From: Verrucomicrobiota bacterium
GTDB taxonomy: Bacteria > Verrucomicrobiota > Verrucomicrobiia > CAIQCK01
Direction: 5' to 3'
Length of the DNA stretch: 64,000 bases
Assembly: GCA_026397915.1 (NCBI GenBank)
Contig: JAPLTX010000012.1
Location: forward strand, 1 to 64,000
Made by a program: the position numbers and the translations under genes. Within the stretch, counting starts at the first letter, position 1; each line of letters starts with the position of its first letter. Shown here one piece after another: positions 53,401 to 61,241 of the stretch. Under the pieces are notes generated by a model that made no database searches, was not told the DNA's origin, and was given only the letters and a program-made list of their open reading frames with translations.

Positions 53401-53451
53401 TTGGACACGCTTAAACGCCTCCTCGAATGTTCGCGGAATCTGCTCTGGCAT
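50413..53451 (-). CDS. single-chain type IIG restriction-modification enzyme
   Basis: 1012 residues from the ATG giving MPEQIPRTFEEAF; the track start 24 codons earlier reads into the divergent promoter region. N-terminal nuclease-like domain with GSRRADYAFYL and FYVEAKKPSVE (D-ExK, about 85-105). N6-adenine methyltransferase at about 400-650: YTPEYIVRYIVENTVGKL, ADIACGSGSFLLG (SAM motif I), GVDIDAQAVEVCQLSL and catalytic IVGNPPYRM. The C-terminal about 330 residues are the target-recognition domain (TaqI-like; HVPIVAGSDVHRY, DFKTSFPQVTIFS). No separate specificity gene or partner nuclease is seen. By eye the TRD half is more AT-rich than the rest. Divergent from purF. Confidence 0.88.
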   Translation of the reverse strand: MPEQIPRTFEEAFKRVQHLAADFKANERRYLASDYQEAEVRKDFIDKFWFALGWDVNHDFQTNPYEQEVKVERGVNMAAGSRRADYAFYLKPNFREADVRFYVEAKKPSVELASKEVYFQVIRYGWSSNTPLAVVHDFEQFHVLDCRYKPDVDTALNRAVATYHFSDYANPEKFKQIYWLFSREAVAGGSLEKRAAELPKPRGIGAKRGMFPSAAKPVDEDFLETLDEHRTDLARAFKSKNPRLDSESLTELAQRTLDRLVFLRFLEDKGIEAQRLVERFGAKGKAWEDFVAASRRLDGIYNGIVFKEHAILDKPGFRVDEDIFGGICERLTAATTPYDFNFIPIHILGSIYERFLGKVIVATDKRVRVEEKPEVRKAGGVYYTPEYIVRYIVENTVGKLIASKKPEQIAEMHFADIACGSGSFLLGVFDLLLQHHGSYYNSLSDTERARAIKRGDCVERDGDLYLSLRKKREILVNNIYGVDIDAQAVEVCQLSLYLKLLKDETTVSAHQYLMDFEHVTQMKRLLPDLSKNIVCGNSLIGRDISEGQLFANDEERKLNPMNFGDAFPHIFAAKDTQGMVREAEPAYEVGRTFMREGGRRVHPGEPIQTRGFDAIVGNPPYRMLQPHNTSNEVLAYLRNHFVAAEFKIDLFHLFLQRAVALLKDGGYLSYIIPTTILNNVYAETLRGWLMDRCVIQQIAVARGRVFADADVHTSVLVLRSEYRRETRQANQVQTTAELDEAFAANPAFNTRTRQSTFSELPGRVWNILVNEVNASLISRLTKDFAPLEKVAIINRGLITGDREKYFAKTKKTAQHVPIVAGSDVHRYHTERPSEFVLFKRPNTAGGCWDKEVHFAPHKLVVRQICEEPTASILRTPLAVTGNIFTARADSVETELYLLGIINSRLTGFFWRTMFADFKTSFPQVTIFSLAQVPIRVLDLSKSAERSCRDEMVKFVETMLEAKATVAKAQTDKDRNYYEAKCAALDRQIDALVYQLYGLTAEEIAIVEGAGKS

Positions 53452-53570
53452 GGCGGCGAGTGTAGGCAAAGCGTCCGATTGCGTCAACGGCGGCAAGCGG
53501 GGGAGAGGGCTTGTTTCAGTCACCGTTTGACTTCGCAGCGACGGCCGCTATGATGGGCGCGTCTCCCATA

Positions 53571-55118
53571 ATGAAGCCAGACGACCAGATTCTCTCGAGA
53601 CTCGCTGAAGACGAGTTGGAACCGCTGCCGGCCGACGGCGGCGAGGGCCGCCCGCGCGACGCGTGCGGCGTGTTCGGCGTGTATAACCATCCCAGCGCGG
53701 CGGAGCTGACCTACTTCGGCCTCTACGCGCTGCAACATCGCGGCCAGGAATCCGCCGGCATCGTGAGCCACGACGGCGAGCGGATGATCGAGCACCGGGA
53801 CATGGGCCTGGTGTTCCAGGTTTTCAAGGACCACATCCTGCGGACGCTCAAGGGCAGCATGTCGGTCGGCCACGTGCGTTACTCAACCACCGGCTCGTCC
53901 TCGCTGGCCAACGTCCAGCCGCTGATTGCACGCACCGGCCGCGGCCAGATCGCCGTGGCCCACAACGGCAATCTCGTCAACGCCGACCTGCTGCGCGACG
54001 AGATGGAGAACCAGGGTTCCATTTTCCAGACGAGCACGGACAGCGAAGTCATCCTGCATCTGATGGCGCATGGCATGAAGAACGACGCGCAGACCAACCT
54101 CTGCGAATCGTTGCGGAGGTTGCAGGGCGCGTTCTCGCTCGTCATCATGACGGAGACGGAGTTGATCGGCGTGCGCGATCCGCTCGGCTTCCGGCCGCTC
54201 TGCCTTGGCAAGATGAAGTCGCCGGGGCCGACGGGCGGCGACGCGTGGATTCTCTCCAGCGAAACCTGCGCGCTCGACCAGATTCAGGCCGAGTTCGTCC
54301 GCGACATCGAGCCGGGCGAGATCGTCATCATTGACGCCAACGGCGTGCGTAGCGTCAAACCGTTCGACCCGCCGCCGTGCCACTCGTTGTGCATCTTCGA
54401 GTTCGTTTACTTCGCACGGCCCGACTCGACCATCAGCGGCCAGACCGTCCACCGCGTCCGCGTGCGGCTCGGCCAGCAGATGGCCCGCGAGCATCCCGTG
54501 GACGCCGACATCGTGGTGCCGGTGCCCGACAGCGGCAACTCCGCCGCGCTCGGCTACAGCCAGCAAAGCGGCATCCCGCTGGAGCTGGCGTTCGTCCGCA
54601 ACCACTACATCGGCCGCTCGTTCCTCCAGCCGAGCCAGCTCATCCGCGACTTTTCCGTGCGCGTGAAGCTCAACCTGATGAAGGATGTCGTTCGCGGCAA
54701 GCGCGTCGTGGTCGTGGACGACTCGATCGTGCGTGGCACCACCAGCCGCGCGCGTGTCGTCAGCCTCCGCGAGGCCGGCGCGAAGGAGGTCCACATGCGC
54801 GTCTCCTGTCCGCCGCACAAGTGGCCGTGCTTCTACGGCATTGATTTTCCGCAGCGCAAGAAACTCATGGCGGCCAACTACTCCATCGAGGAGATCAAGC
54901 GGTTCCTCGGCGCCGACAGCCTTGGCTACCTGTCGCTCGATGGCATGATCGCCTCCACCTGCCTGCCCGCCAATGAGTTTTGCACCGCGTGCTACACCGG
55001 CAACTATCCCGTGAAGAGCGATCCCGAAATGGACAAGCTCGTGTTGGAAAAACGCCATGCGCGGCCCGCCAAAGTCGGCGACCTCATCGGCGAAGACCTG
55101 CAGAGACGGCTGCTATGA
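53571..55118 (+). CDS. purF: amidophosphoribosyltransferase
   Basis: 515 residues from the ATG giving MKPDDQIL; ATGs 18 and 21 bases upstream are also possible. PurF catalyses the first committed step of purine synthesis (PRPP plus glutamine). After an about 31-residue propeptide, the Ntn Cys nucleophile starts CGVFGVYNHPSAAELTYFGL, with ALQHRGQESAGI, GHVRYSTTGSS and AHNGNLVNADLLRD. The PRTase PRPP loop is VVVVDDSIVRGTTS. Iron-sulfur-type cysteines appear in CPPHKWPC and CTACYTG. The purM start overlaps its stop (ATGA). Confidence 0.96.
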   Translation: MKPDDQILSRLAEDELEPLPADGGEGRPRDACGVFGVYNHPSAAELTYFGLYALQHRGQESAGIVSHDGERMIEHRDMGLVFQVFKDHILRTLKGSMSVGHVRYSTTGSSSLANVQPLIARTGRGQIAVAHNGNLVNADLLRDEMENQGSIFQTSTDSEVILHLMAHGMKNDAQTNLCESLRRLQGAFSLVIMTETELIGVRDPLGFRPLCLGKMKSPGPTGGDAWILSSETCALDQIQAEFVRDIEPGEIVIIDANGVRSVKPFDPPPCHSLCIFEFVYFARPDSTISGQTVHRVRVRLGQQMAREHPVDADIVVPVPDSGNSAALGYSQQSGIPLELAFVRNHYIGRSFLQPSQLIRDFSVRVKLNLMKDVVRGKRVVVVDDSIVRGTTSRARVVSLREAGAKEVHMRVSCPPHKWPCFYGIDFPQRKKLMAANYSIEEIKRFLGADSLGYLSLDGMIASTCLPANEFCTACYTGNYPVKSDPEMDKLVLEKRHARPAKVGDLIGEDLQRRLL

Positions 55119-56155
55119 AGAACACCTCCGCTTACGCCGCCGCCGGCGTCAACATCGCGCTCGGCGACGCTCTCAAATCCAAGCTCCCCCAACTCGTCGC
55201 CCGCACGCGCCAGCCCGGCTGCCTTGGCAAGATCGGCGGCTTTGGCGGACTGTTCGAGTTGGACACGAAAAAATACCGCCGCCCTGTGCTCGTCAGCAGC
55301 GCCGACGGCGTCGGGACCAAGCTCAAGATCGCCATCATGACCGGCCGGCACGACACTGTCGGCCAGGATCTCGTCAACCACTGCGTCAACGACATCGCCG
55401 TGCTCGGCTCCAAGCCGATCTATTTCCTCGACTACATCGGCATGGGCAAGCTGGAACCGCCCGTGTTTTATGCGATCATCGCCGGCCTCGCGAAAGCCTG
55501 CGCCGAGGCGAAGTGCGCGCTCATCGGCGGCGAGACGGCGCAGTTGCCCGACATGTATGCGCCCGGCGAATACGACCTCGCCGGCACCATCGTCGGCGTC
55601 ATCGAGCGCGACCGCATTCTCGATGGCAGCCGCATTCGCCCCGGCGACGCCATCATCGGCCTGCCCAGCAACGGCCTGCACACCAACGGCTACACGCTCG
55701 CCCGGAAAGTGTTGTTCGGCGAGATGGGCTACGATCCGGAAGACCGGTTGGAGGAACTCGGCGGCACCCTCGCCGACGAACTGCTCAAGGTCCATCGCAA
55801 CTACGGCCCGCGCATCCTGAAACTGCGCGACAAGAAATCGCCGCTGGCCGATGCGCTCAAAGGCTGCGCCCACATCACCGGTGGCGGCTTTACCGGCAAC
55901 ATCCCGCGCATCCTGCCGAAGAACGCGGACGCCATCATCCGCCGCGGCTCGTGGCCCGTGCCGCCGATCTTCTCCATCCTCCAGAGCGGCGGCAACGTCA
56001 GTGACGAGGAGATGCACGAAGTTTTCAACATGGGCATCGGCATGGTCTTCGTCGTCGCTGCCGGCAAGGCCGACGCCGTCCGCCGTGCCTGCGGCAAAGG
56101 CGCGCTGTTCGTCGGCGAGATCGTGAAGGGCAAAGGCGTCTGCCAGTTGCAATAA
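55115..56155 (+). CDS. purM: phosphoribosylformylglycinamidine cyclo-ligase (AIR synthetase)
   Basis: 346 residues, starting at the ATG overlapping the purF stop; the track start 45 codons earlier is in the purF frame shadow. PurM forms aminoimidazole ribonucleotide from FGAM with ATP. Motifs: YAAAGVNIALGD, IGGFGGLFELD, VSSADGVGTKLKIA, HCVNDIAVLGSKPIYFLDY, ALIGGETAQLPDMY, GLPSNGLHTNGYTLAR and the C-terminal AHITGGGFTGNIPRIL. Complete and canonical. Followed by a REP-like palindrome directly after its TAA. Confidence 0.97.
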   Translation: MKNTSAYAAAGVNIALGDALKSKLPQLVARTRQPGCLGKIGGFGGLFELDTKKYRRPVLVSSADGVGTKLKIAIMTGRHDTVGQDLVNHCVNDIAVLGSKPIYFLDYIGMGKLEPPVFYAIIAGLAKACAEAKCALIGGETAQLPDMYAPGEYDLAGTIVGVIERDRILDGSRIRPGDAIIGLPSNGLHTNGYTLARKVLFGEMGYDPEDRLEELGGTLADELLKVHRNYGPRILKLRDKKSPLADALKGCAHITGGGFTGNIPRILPKNADAIIRRGSWPVPPIFSILQSGGNVSDEEMHEVFNMGIGMVFVVAAGKADAVRRACGKGALFVGEIVKGKGVCQLQ

Positions 56156-56226
56156 GTAGGACAGGCATCTTGCCTGTCGCCTCGGCGGCTGACTCAGGCC
56201 GTCGCAGGCAAGGGTGCCTGCGCTAC
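56156..56226. repeat. REP-like palindrome, GTAGGACAGGCATC type
   Basis: GTAGGACAGGCATCTTGCCTGTC (56156-56178) and the inverted GCAGGCAAGGGTGCCTGCGCTAC (56204-56226); the arms are imperfect complements of each other but have the same design as the 16984-17052 element (GTAG-word-GGCATC-GCC). Starts exactly at the base after the purM stop. Possibly an attenuator or mobile REP. Confidence 0.7.
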
Positions 56227-56243
56227 GACACAGGAGAAACCCA

Positions 56244-56948
56244 ATGAAACGAAAACTCTGGCTGGCGACATCGCTTCTTATCCTTGCAACCATCGCCGTC
56301 GCTCCCGCGCAGGAGAAGGACAAGCGGCTTCACTCCGGCGGCCCGAAGGGCTGGGGCGTGCAAAAGGCGGAAATCAAAGACCCGAAACTGCCGCGCGTGC
56401 TGCTCATTGGCGACTCGATCCTCAACGGCTATCGCGCGACGGTCGCCAAAACGCTCGAAGGCAAGGCGAACGTGGACGCGTGGGTCAACCCGCTCCATCA
56501 AGCCTCCGGCGGCCTGCACGAACAGCTCAAAGGTGTGCTTGCCGAGGGACCATACGCCGTCGTCCATTTCAACATGGGCTTGCACGGCTGGCCGAAGGGA
56601 CGCATCCCGGACGGCCAGTTCACCCCGCTCACGCGCAAGCTCGTCCACACGATCCGCGACAACGCGCCCAACGCTGCGCTCATCTGGGCCAGCAGCACAC
56701 CCGTGACGGTGAAAGGCGAGCCGACCAAGCTCGATCCGGAAATCAACGCGACCATCGTCGAACACAACCGGATGGCGGCGGCAGTGATGAAGGAGGAGAA
56801 TGTTCCGGTCAACGATCTCTACGCACTGATGATATCGAAACTGGATCTGGCGCGCGGCGATCAGTTTCACTGGAAAGGTGAAGGCAGTGTGCTCCAAGGC
56901 AAAGCCGTTGCTGAGATCGTCGCGAAGCATCTCGCTGCGAAGAAATAG
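56244..56948 (+). CDS. exported SGNH hydrolase
   Basis: 234 residues from the ATG giving MKRKLWLATSLLIL, with AGGAGAAA 9 bases upstream. Signal peptide to VAPAQEK. SGNH landmarks: RVLLIGDSILNGY (Ser), YAVVHFNMGLHGWP at the block III Asn position, ALIWASSTPV, and a C-terminal DQFHWKGEG with the Asp and His of block V. Probably an exported esterase or deacetylase on glycan substrates, given the GH97 and GH29 genes downstream. Its stop is close to the DUF493 start. Confidence 0.88.
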   Translation: MKRKLWLATSLLILATIAVAPAQEKDKRLHSGGPKGWGVQKAEIKDPKLPRVLLIGDSILNGYRATVAKTLEGKANVDAWVNPLHQASGGLHEQLKGVLAEGPYAVVHFNMGLHGWPKGRIPDGQFTPLTRKLVHTIRDNAPNAALIWASSTPVTVKGEPTKLDPEINATIVEHNRMAAAVMKEENVPVNDLYALMISKLDLARGDQFHWKGEGSVLQGKAVAEIVAKHLAAKK

Positions 56949-56955
56949 ACGCGCC

Positions 56956-57216
56956 ATGAGTGCCGGCCACCACAAACCGCTGGTTACCTATCCCTGCCGC
57001 TGGGATTACAAGATCATCGGCGTTGACGCCGGGCGGATTCGCGTGGTCATCGCCGCGGCGGTCGCGGAAGCCGAGCACACCGTGGCCGACTCCAACCGCA
57101 GCCCCGCCGGCAAGTATTGTTCCGTCGCTCTGACGGTGGCCGTCCGCGACGAGGAGCATCGCAACCGGATCTTCATGGCGCTGCGCGGCCACAAAGACGT
57201 GATCATGGTGCTGTGA
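56956..57216 (+). CDS. DUF493/YbeD-like small protein
   Basis: 86 residues from the ATG giving MSAGHHKPLVTYPCRW; the track start lies in the previous gene. DUF493 pattern: YPCRWDYKIIG near the start, a central variable loop (VADSNRSPAGKY), then SVALTVAVRDEEHRNRIFMALRGH and a terminal VIMVL. YbeD-type proteins are small alpha/beta proteins with regulatory-type ferredoxin-like folds; exact role unknown. Tightly packed between the SGNH and GH97 genes (7 and 14 bp gaps), so co-transcribed. Confidence 0.8.
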   Translation: MSAGHHKPLVTYPCRWDYKIIGVDAGRIRVVIAAAVAEAEHTVADSNRSPAGKYCSVALTVAVRDEEHRNRIFMALRGHKDVIMVL

Positions 57217-57230
57217 GCAAGAAGGACAAC

Positions 57231-59150
57231 ATGACAAGAACCCTGAGGCTTCTCCTGGTTGGTGCGGTCTTTTGTTTGCTCGCGCTGGCTGGCGCGGCAG
57301 CCGAACTCAAATCTCCCGACGGCAATGTCGCCGTCACGTTTGCGGTGCGCGATGTTGACGGCGAGAAAACATGTCTTTTCTACAGTGTATCCTACCGTGG
57401 CAAGCCGATCCTTGCTGAGTCGAGGCTCGGCTTCACACTCAAGGAAGGGCCGGCGCTCACTGGCGGGTTCAAGATCATCCAGATCGACCGCAGCAGCCAC
57501 GACGAAACGTGGAAACCGGTCTATGGCGAGCGCAGCAGTTACCGCGACCACTACAACCAGCTCGTCGTTGAGTTGCAGGAAGCCGAGGCCCCGCGTCGGC
57601 TGCTGAACCTGACCTTCCGCGCCTACAGCGAAGGCGCGGCGTTCTGCTACACGCTGCCGAAACAGCCGGCAATGGAGCGCGTCAGCATCGCGAAGGAGAA
57701 CACCGAGTTCTGTTTCACCGCCGACCACACAACTTGGGTGGTCTATTCTGCGCAAGGTAATTACGCGAAGGTCGCGCTCAGCCAAGTCAAGCCCGGCTGC
57801 GAACGGCCGCTGCCAGTGCAAATCGCGGACGATTGTTACGCCGCCATCGGCGAGGCGAAGCTGGTGGATTACGCACGCATGAAGCTCGCGCCGCTGAAAG
57901 GCGTGGCGAACGCTCTCGTCAGCGACCTGACCGGCGGTGTGGAGGCGGCGCTGCCGCTGACGACGCCGTGGCGGTTCGTGATGACCGCTGATTCGCCGGG
58001 TCGGTTACTGGAGAACAACTTCCTTCTCTTGAACCTCAACGACCCGTGCGCCATCGCCGACACGTCATGGATCAAGCCCGGCAAGGTCATCCGCGAGGTG
58101 ACACTCACCACGACGGGCGGCAAGGCGTGCGTGGATTTTGCCGTGAAGCGCGGCCTGCAATACGTCGAGTTCGACGCCGGCTGGTATGGCCACGAATACG
58201 ACGACGCCTCCGACGCCAGCGCCGTCAACGTGGACCCGAAGCGTTCCAAAGGCCCGCTCGATTTGCAGGCGGTGATTGATTACGGCAAGCAACGCGGCAT
58301 TGGCATCATCCTCTACGTCAACCGCCGCGCGTTGGAGAAGCAGCTCGACCAGATTCTGCCGCTCTATCGGAAATGGGGCGTGGCGGGCGTCAAGTATGGC
58401 TTCGTGAACGTCGGCACCCAACAGTGGACGACCTGGCTGCACGACGCCGTCCGCAAAGCGGCAGCGCATCAGTTGATGGTGGACATCCACGACGAATACC
58501 GCCCCACCGGCTACAGCCGCACCTACCCGAACCTCCTGACGCAGGAAGGCATCGCCGGCGACGAAACCAGCCCGCTCAATACCAACACGCTCACCATCCT
58601 CTTCTCGCGTTTTCTTTGCGGAGCGGCGGACAACACGGTTTGCTACTACGCCCCGCGCGTGGACAAGAACGCCACGCACGCTTACCAGCTTGCGAAGGCT
58701 GTCTGCCTCTACAGCCCGTGGCAGTTCCTCTTCTGGTATGACCGCCCGCCCAGCGCGCCGCAGAAAGTCGGCGGTGCCGGCAATGCCGAGACTCAGATCG
58801 GCAACGAGCCGGAACTGGAATTCTACAGTGTCATCCCGACCGTCTGGGATGACACGCGCGTGATTCATGGTCGCATCGGCGAGTTTGCCGTCCTCGCGCG
58901 GCGCAGCGGCGCGGAGTGGTTTGTCGCCGGCATGAACAGCGGCGAAGCGCGCACGCTCGACGTGCCATTGAATTTCCTGGCGCGCGACAAGAAATATGTC
59001 GCCCACATTTACAGCGACGATCCGTCGGTGCCGACGCGGACACACGTGAAGGTCTCGCGCCAGCCCGTGGACGCCAGCACGACGCTGAAACTGACGATGT
59101 CAGCACAGGGCGGCCAGGCCATCCGCATCGCGCCGGCGACTAAGCCGTAA
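57231..59150 (+). CDS. glycoside hydrolase family 97 enzyme, exported
   Basis: 639 residues from the ATG giving MTRTLRLLLVGAV; the track start is upstream in a shadow frame. Signal peptide to ALAGAAAE. GH97 layout: N-terminal beta-sandwich (SPDGNVAVTF, VSYRGKPILAESRLGF), TIM barrel with VEFDAGWYGHEYDD, GVAGVKYGFVNVGTQQW, VDIHDEYRPTGYSRTYPNLL, TQEGIAGDETSP, and a C-terminal beta domain (KKYVAHIYSDDP). The KYGFVN segment has no Asp where retaining GH97 enzymes have a nucleophile, which suggests an inverting alpha-glucosidase-type member, though I cannot confirm this by eye. Acts on alpha-linked glycans in the periplasm. Confidence 0.92.
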   Translation: MTRTLRLLLVGAVFCLLALAGAAAELKSPDGNVAVTFAVRDVDGEKTCLFYSVSYRGKPILAESRLGFTLKEGPALTGGFKIIQIDRSSHDETWKPVYGERSSYRDHYNQLVVELQEAEAPRRLLNLTFRAYSEGAAFCYTLPKQPAMERVSIAKENTEFCFTADHTTWVVYSAQGNYAKVALSQVKPGCERPLPVQIADDCYAAIGEAKLVDYARMKLAPLKGVANALVSDLTGGVEAALPLTTPWRFVMTADSPGRLLENNFLLLNLNDPCAIADTSWIKPGKVIREVTLTTTGGKACVDFAVKRGLQYVEFDAGWYGHEYDDASDASAVNVDPKRSKGPLDLQAVIDYGKQRGIGIILYVNRRALEKQLDQILPLYRKWGVAGVKYGFVNVGTQQWTTWLHDAVRKAAAHQLMVDIHDEYRPTGYSRTYPNLLTQEGIAGDETSPLNTNTLTILFSRFLCGAADNTVCYYAPRVDKNATHAYQLAKAVCLYSPWQFLFWYDRPPSAPQKVGGAGNAETQIGNEPELEFYSVIPTVWDDTRVIHGRIGEFAVLARRSGAEWFVAGMNSGEARTLDVPLNFLARDKKYVAHIYSDDPSVPTRTHVKVSRQPVDASTTLKLTMSAQGGQAIRIAPATKP

Positions 59151-59167
59151 CAGTGCAATCGAAACAG

Positions 59168-59314
59168 CCCCTCACCCCGGCCCTCTCCCCGTCAAACGGG
59201 GAGAGGGAGAGGTTTCATTCGCCGCTGTGCGGCTCGCTGGATAGTATCCGCGCTCGCAACAGAGTGAAACGGTTCCCTCTCCCCATCCGATGGGGAGAGG
59301 GCAAGGGTGAGGGG
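59168..59314. repeat. nested GC-rich inverted repeat (CCCTCTCCCC type)
   Basis: Two hairpins, CCCTCTCCCCGT-CAA-ACGGGGAGAGGG (59181-59207) and CCCTCTCCCCAT-CCG-ATGGGGAGAGGG (59275-59301), enclosed by outer arms CCCCTCACCC (59168) and GGGTGAGGGG (59305-59314). This design is widespread as a bacterial intergenic repeat. The whole gap 59151-59438 is otherwise without a convincing gene. Confidence 0.75.
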
Positions 59315-59438
59315 CGGCGGCGACTGCATGGATACGGCTAAGTCAAGGATCGTCATCCTCCGGTCAATTCTGGCTATTCACGCCCAGCGGAGGCTGGCTC
59401 ATGCTGGCGGTGTGGTGATAGACTCCGCGCCAGAAGCG

Positions 59439-61214
59439 ATGAAACGAAAAAACGCCGCCGACATGAGCACGCTCAAAGCCAGACTCGCTTACGAGCCGCA
59501 GGTGCTAAAGTTTGGCACCAGCGGACGCCGGGGCGAGGTGGTTCATCTCACGCAGCTCGAAATCTACATCAACGCCTTCGCGGAACTGGAATACCTCCAG
59601 TCGTTGCCGCGCGCTGACGGCGGCATCGTCCGCGGCGAGGAGTTCTTCTTCGCGTGCGACCTCCGGCCCAGCTCCACGCGCTTCGTGCCGGAGGAGAAGG
59701 GCCGCGGCGAGATCGCGCAGGCCATCGTGCACGCCATCCGCGACGCCGGCATGAAACCGGTGAACCTCGGCCTGATCCCGACGCCGGCGTTGGCGTGCCA
59801 CGCCATCGTGCGCGGCAAGGGGAGTATGATGATCACCGGCAGCCACATCCCGTTTGAGCGGAACGGCTACAAGACCAACACCGCGCGCGGCGAGCTGCTG
59901 AAGAAGGACGAAGCGCCGATCAACGCGCGGGTCGAGCAGGTGCGCGAGCGGCTCTACAACCAGCCGTTCGCCGAGTCGCTCTTCAACGAGCAGGGGCTTT
60001 TCAAATCAGGCAGCCAATCGCTGCCGCCGGAAGACCCGGCTGGGCGTGCAGGATATATCCGGCGCTATACGGAGTTCTTTGCCGGGCGCAGCTTGAAAGG
60101 CAAACGGCTGCTGACTGACCAGCACTCGGCGGTGGGGCGCGACATGCTGGTGGAGATTCTGCGGCAGCTTGGTGCGGAGGTGATTCCTGCCGGCCGCAGT
60201 GAGACGTTTGTGCCGATTGACACCGAGAACATTGACGAGGAGCAACTCGCCAAAATCCAAGCGCTGGCCGACGAAGTCGCGGCAAAGCACGGGCCGCTCG
60301 ATGCTGTGGTCTCCACCGACGGCGACAGCGACCGACCGTTGATCCTCGGCGTCGAACCGGGTAGGGCGCGACCGCCGGGCGCGCCGTTGGCTTCCGCTCG
60401 CGTGAAGTTCTTCGGTGGCGACTTGGTCGGCATGATCGTGGCGGAGTTTCTCGGCGCGGACGCGGTGGTGGTGCCGATCAGTTGCAACGACGCGATTGAC
60501 CGCGGCCCGCTGAAGGACGCCTGCGAGCCGAAGACGCGCATCGGCTCGCCGTTTGTCGTCGCCGGCATGGAGAAGGCGCGCGCCAAGGGCCGCAAGGCCG
60601 TCTGCGGATGGGAAGCCAACGGTGGTTTCCTGACCGGCTCTGACATCGAGCGCGGCGGCAAGCGGCTGCGCGCGCTGCCGACGCGCGACGCGATGCTGCC
60701 GATTCTCGGCGTGCTCTTCAGCATGGTGGAGAAGGACGTGACGATGACCGCGCTGTTCGAGCGGCTGCCGAAACGTTTCAGCCGCGCGGCGCTGCTGAAG
60801 AAGTTTCCGCGCCCCGTCAGCCTGCGGATCGTCGAGCGGTTCTCGCCGACGGATGGAAAGATCAAGGAAGTCGTTCTTGAGAAAGGTGGCGTGAAGCTGC
60901 TCGATGAGGACCGGCACGAGTTGCCGGCGTCGGGGGCGTTGACGCAAACGATGCTCGGCATTGGCGAGACGCTCGGCAGGTTTTTCGCGCCGGCGGCGGG
61001 CTTCGGAACGATTGCGCGCATCAACTACACCGATGGCGTGCGTATTTATTTCAGCAACGGCGACGTGGCGCACGTCCGCCCGTCGGGCAACGCCGACGAG
61101 TTGCGCATCTACGCTGTCGCCGACACGCAGACTCGCGCAGACGCCATCACGAAGATGGGCGTGGCCGAGCCGGACGGAATCTTGCGGCGGTTGGAAAAGG
61201 CAGTGACGGCGTGA
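59439..61214 (+). CDS. phosphohexomutase (phosphoglucomutase/phosphomannomutase superfamily)
   Basis: 591 residues from the ATG giving MKRKNAADMST; a second ATG (MSTLKARL, 59463) is as likely, and the track start reads the repeat region. Motifs: KFGTSGRRGEV at the N-terminus, the phosphoserine loop MMITGSHIPFERNGYK (usual TASHNP is TGSHIP), the metal loop STDGDSDRP (usual DGDGDR), sugar-binding CGWEANGGFL, and phosphate-binding RPSGNADELRIY. A recognised variant subgroup of the superfamily, so substrate (mannose or glucose phosphate, or another hexose) is open. Provides sugar phosphates, probably for exopolysaccharide or envelope. Confidence 0.9.
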   Translation: MKRKNAADMSTLKARLAYEPQVLKFGTSGRRGEVVHLTQLEIYINAFAELEYLQSLPRADGGIVRGEEFFFACDLRPSSTRFVPEEKGRGEIAQAIVHAIRDAGMKPVNLGLIPTPALACHAIVRGKGSMMITGSHIPFERNGYKTNTARGELLKKDEAPINARVEQVRERLYNQPFAESLFNEQGLFKSGSQSLPPEDPAGRAGYIRRYTEFFAGRSLKGKRLLTDQHSAVGRDMLVEILRQLGAEVIPAGRSETFVPIDTENIDEEQLAKIQALADEVAAKHGPLDAVVSTDGDSDRPLILGVEPGRARPPGAPLASARVKFFGGDLVGMIVAEFLGADAVVVPISCNDAIDRGPLKDACEPKTRIGSPFVVAGMEKARAKGRKAVCGWEANGGFLTGSDIERGGKRLRALPTRDAMLPILGVLFSMVEKDVTMTALFERLPKRFSRAALLKKFPRPVSLRIVERFSPTDGKIKEVVLEKGGVKLLDEDRHELPASGALTQTMLGIGETLGRFFAPAAGFGTIARINYTDGVRIYFSNGDVAHVRPSGNADELRIYAVADTQTRADAITKMGVAEPDGILRRLEKAVTA

Positions 61215-61241
61215 TGCCGTCGTTTTGGAAGGAAAGAACCC

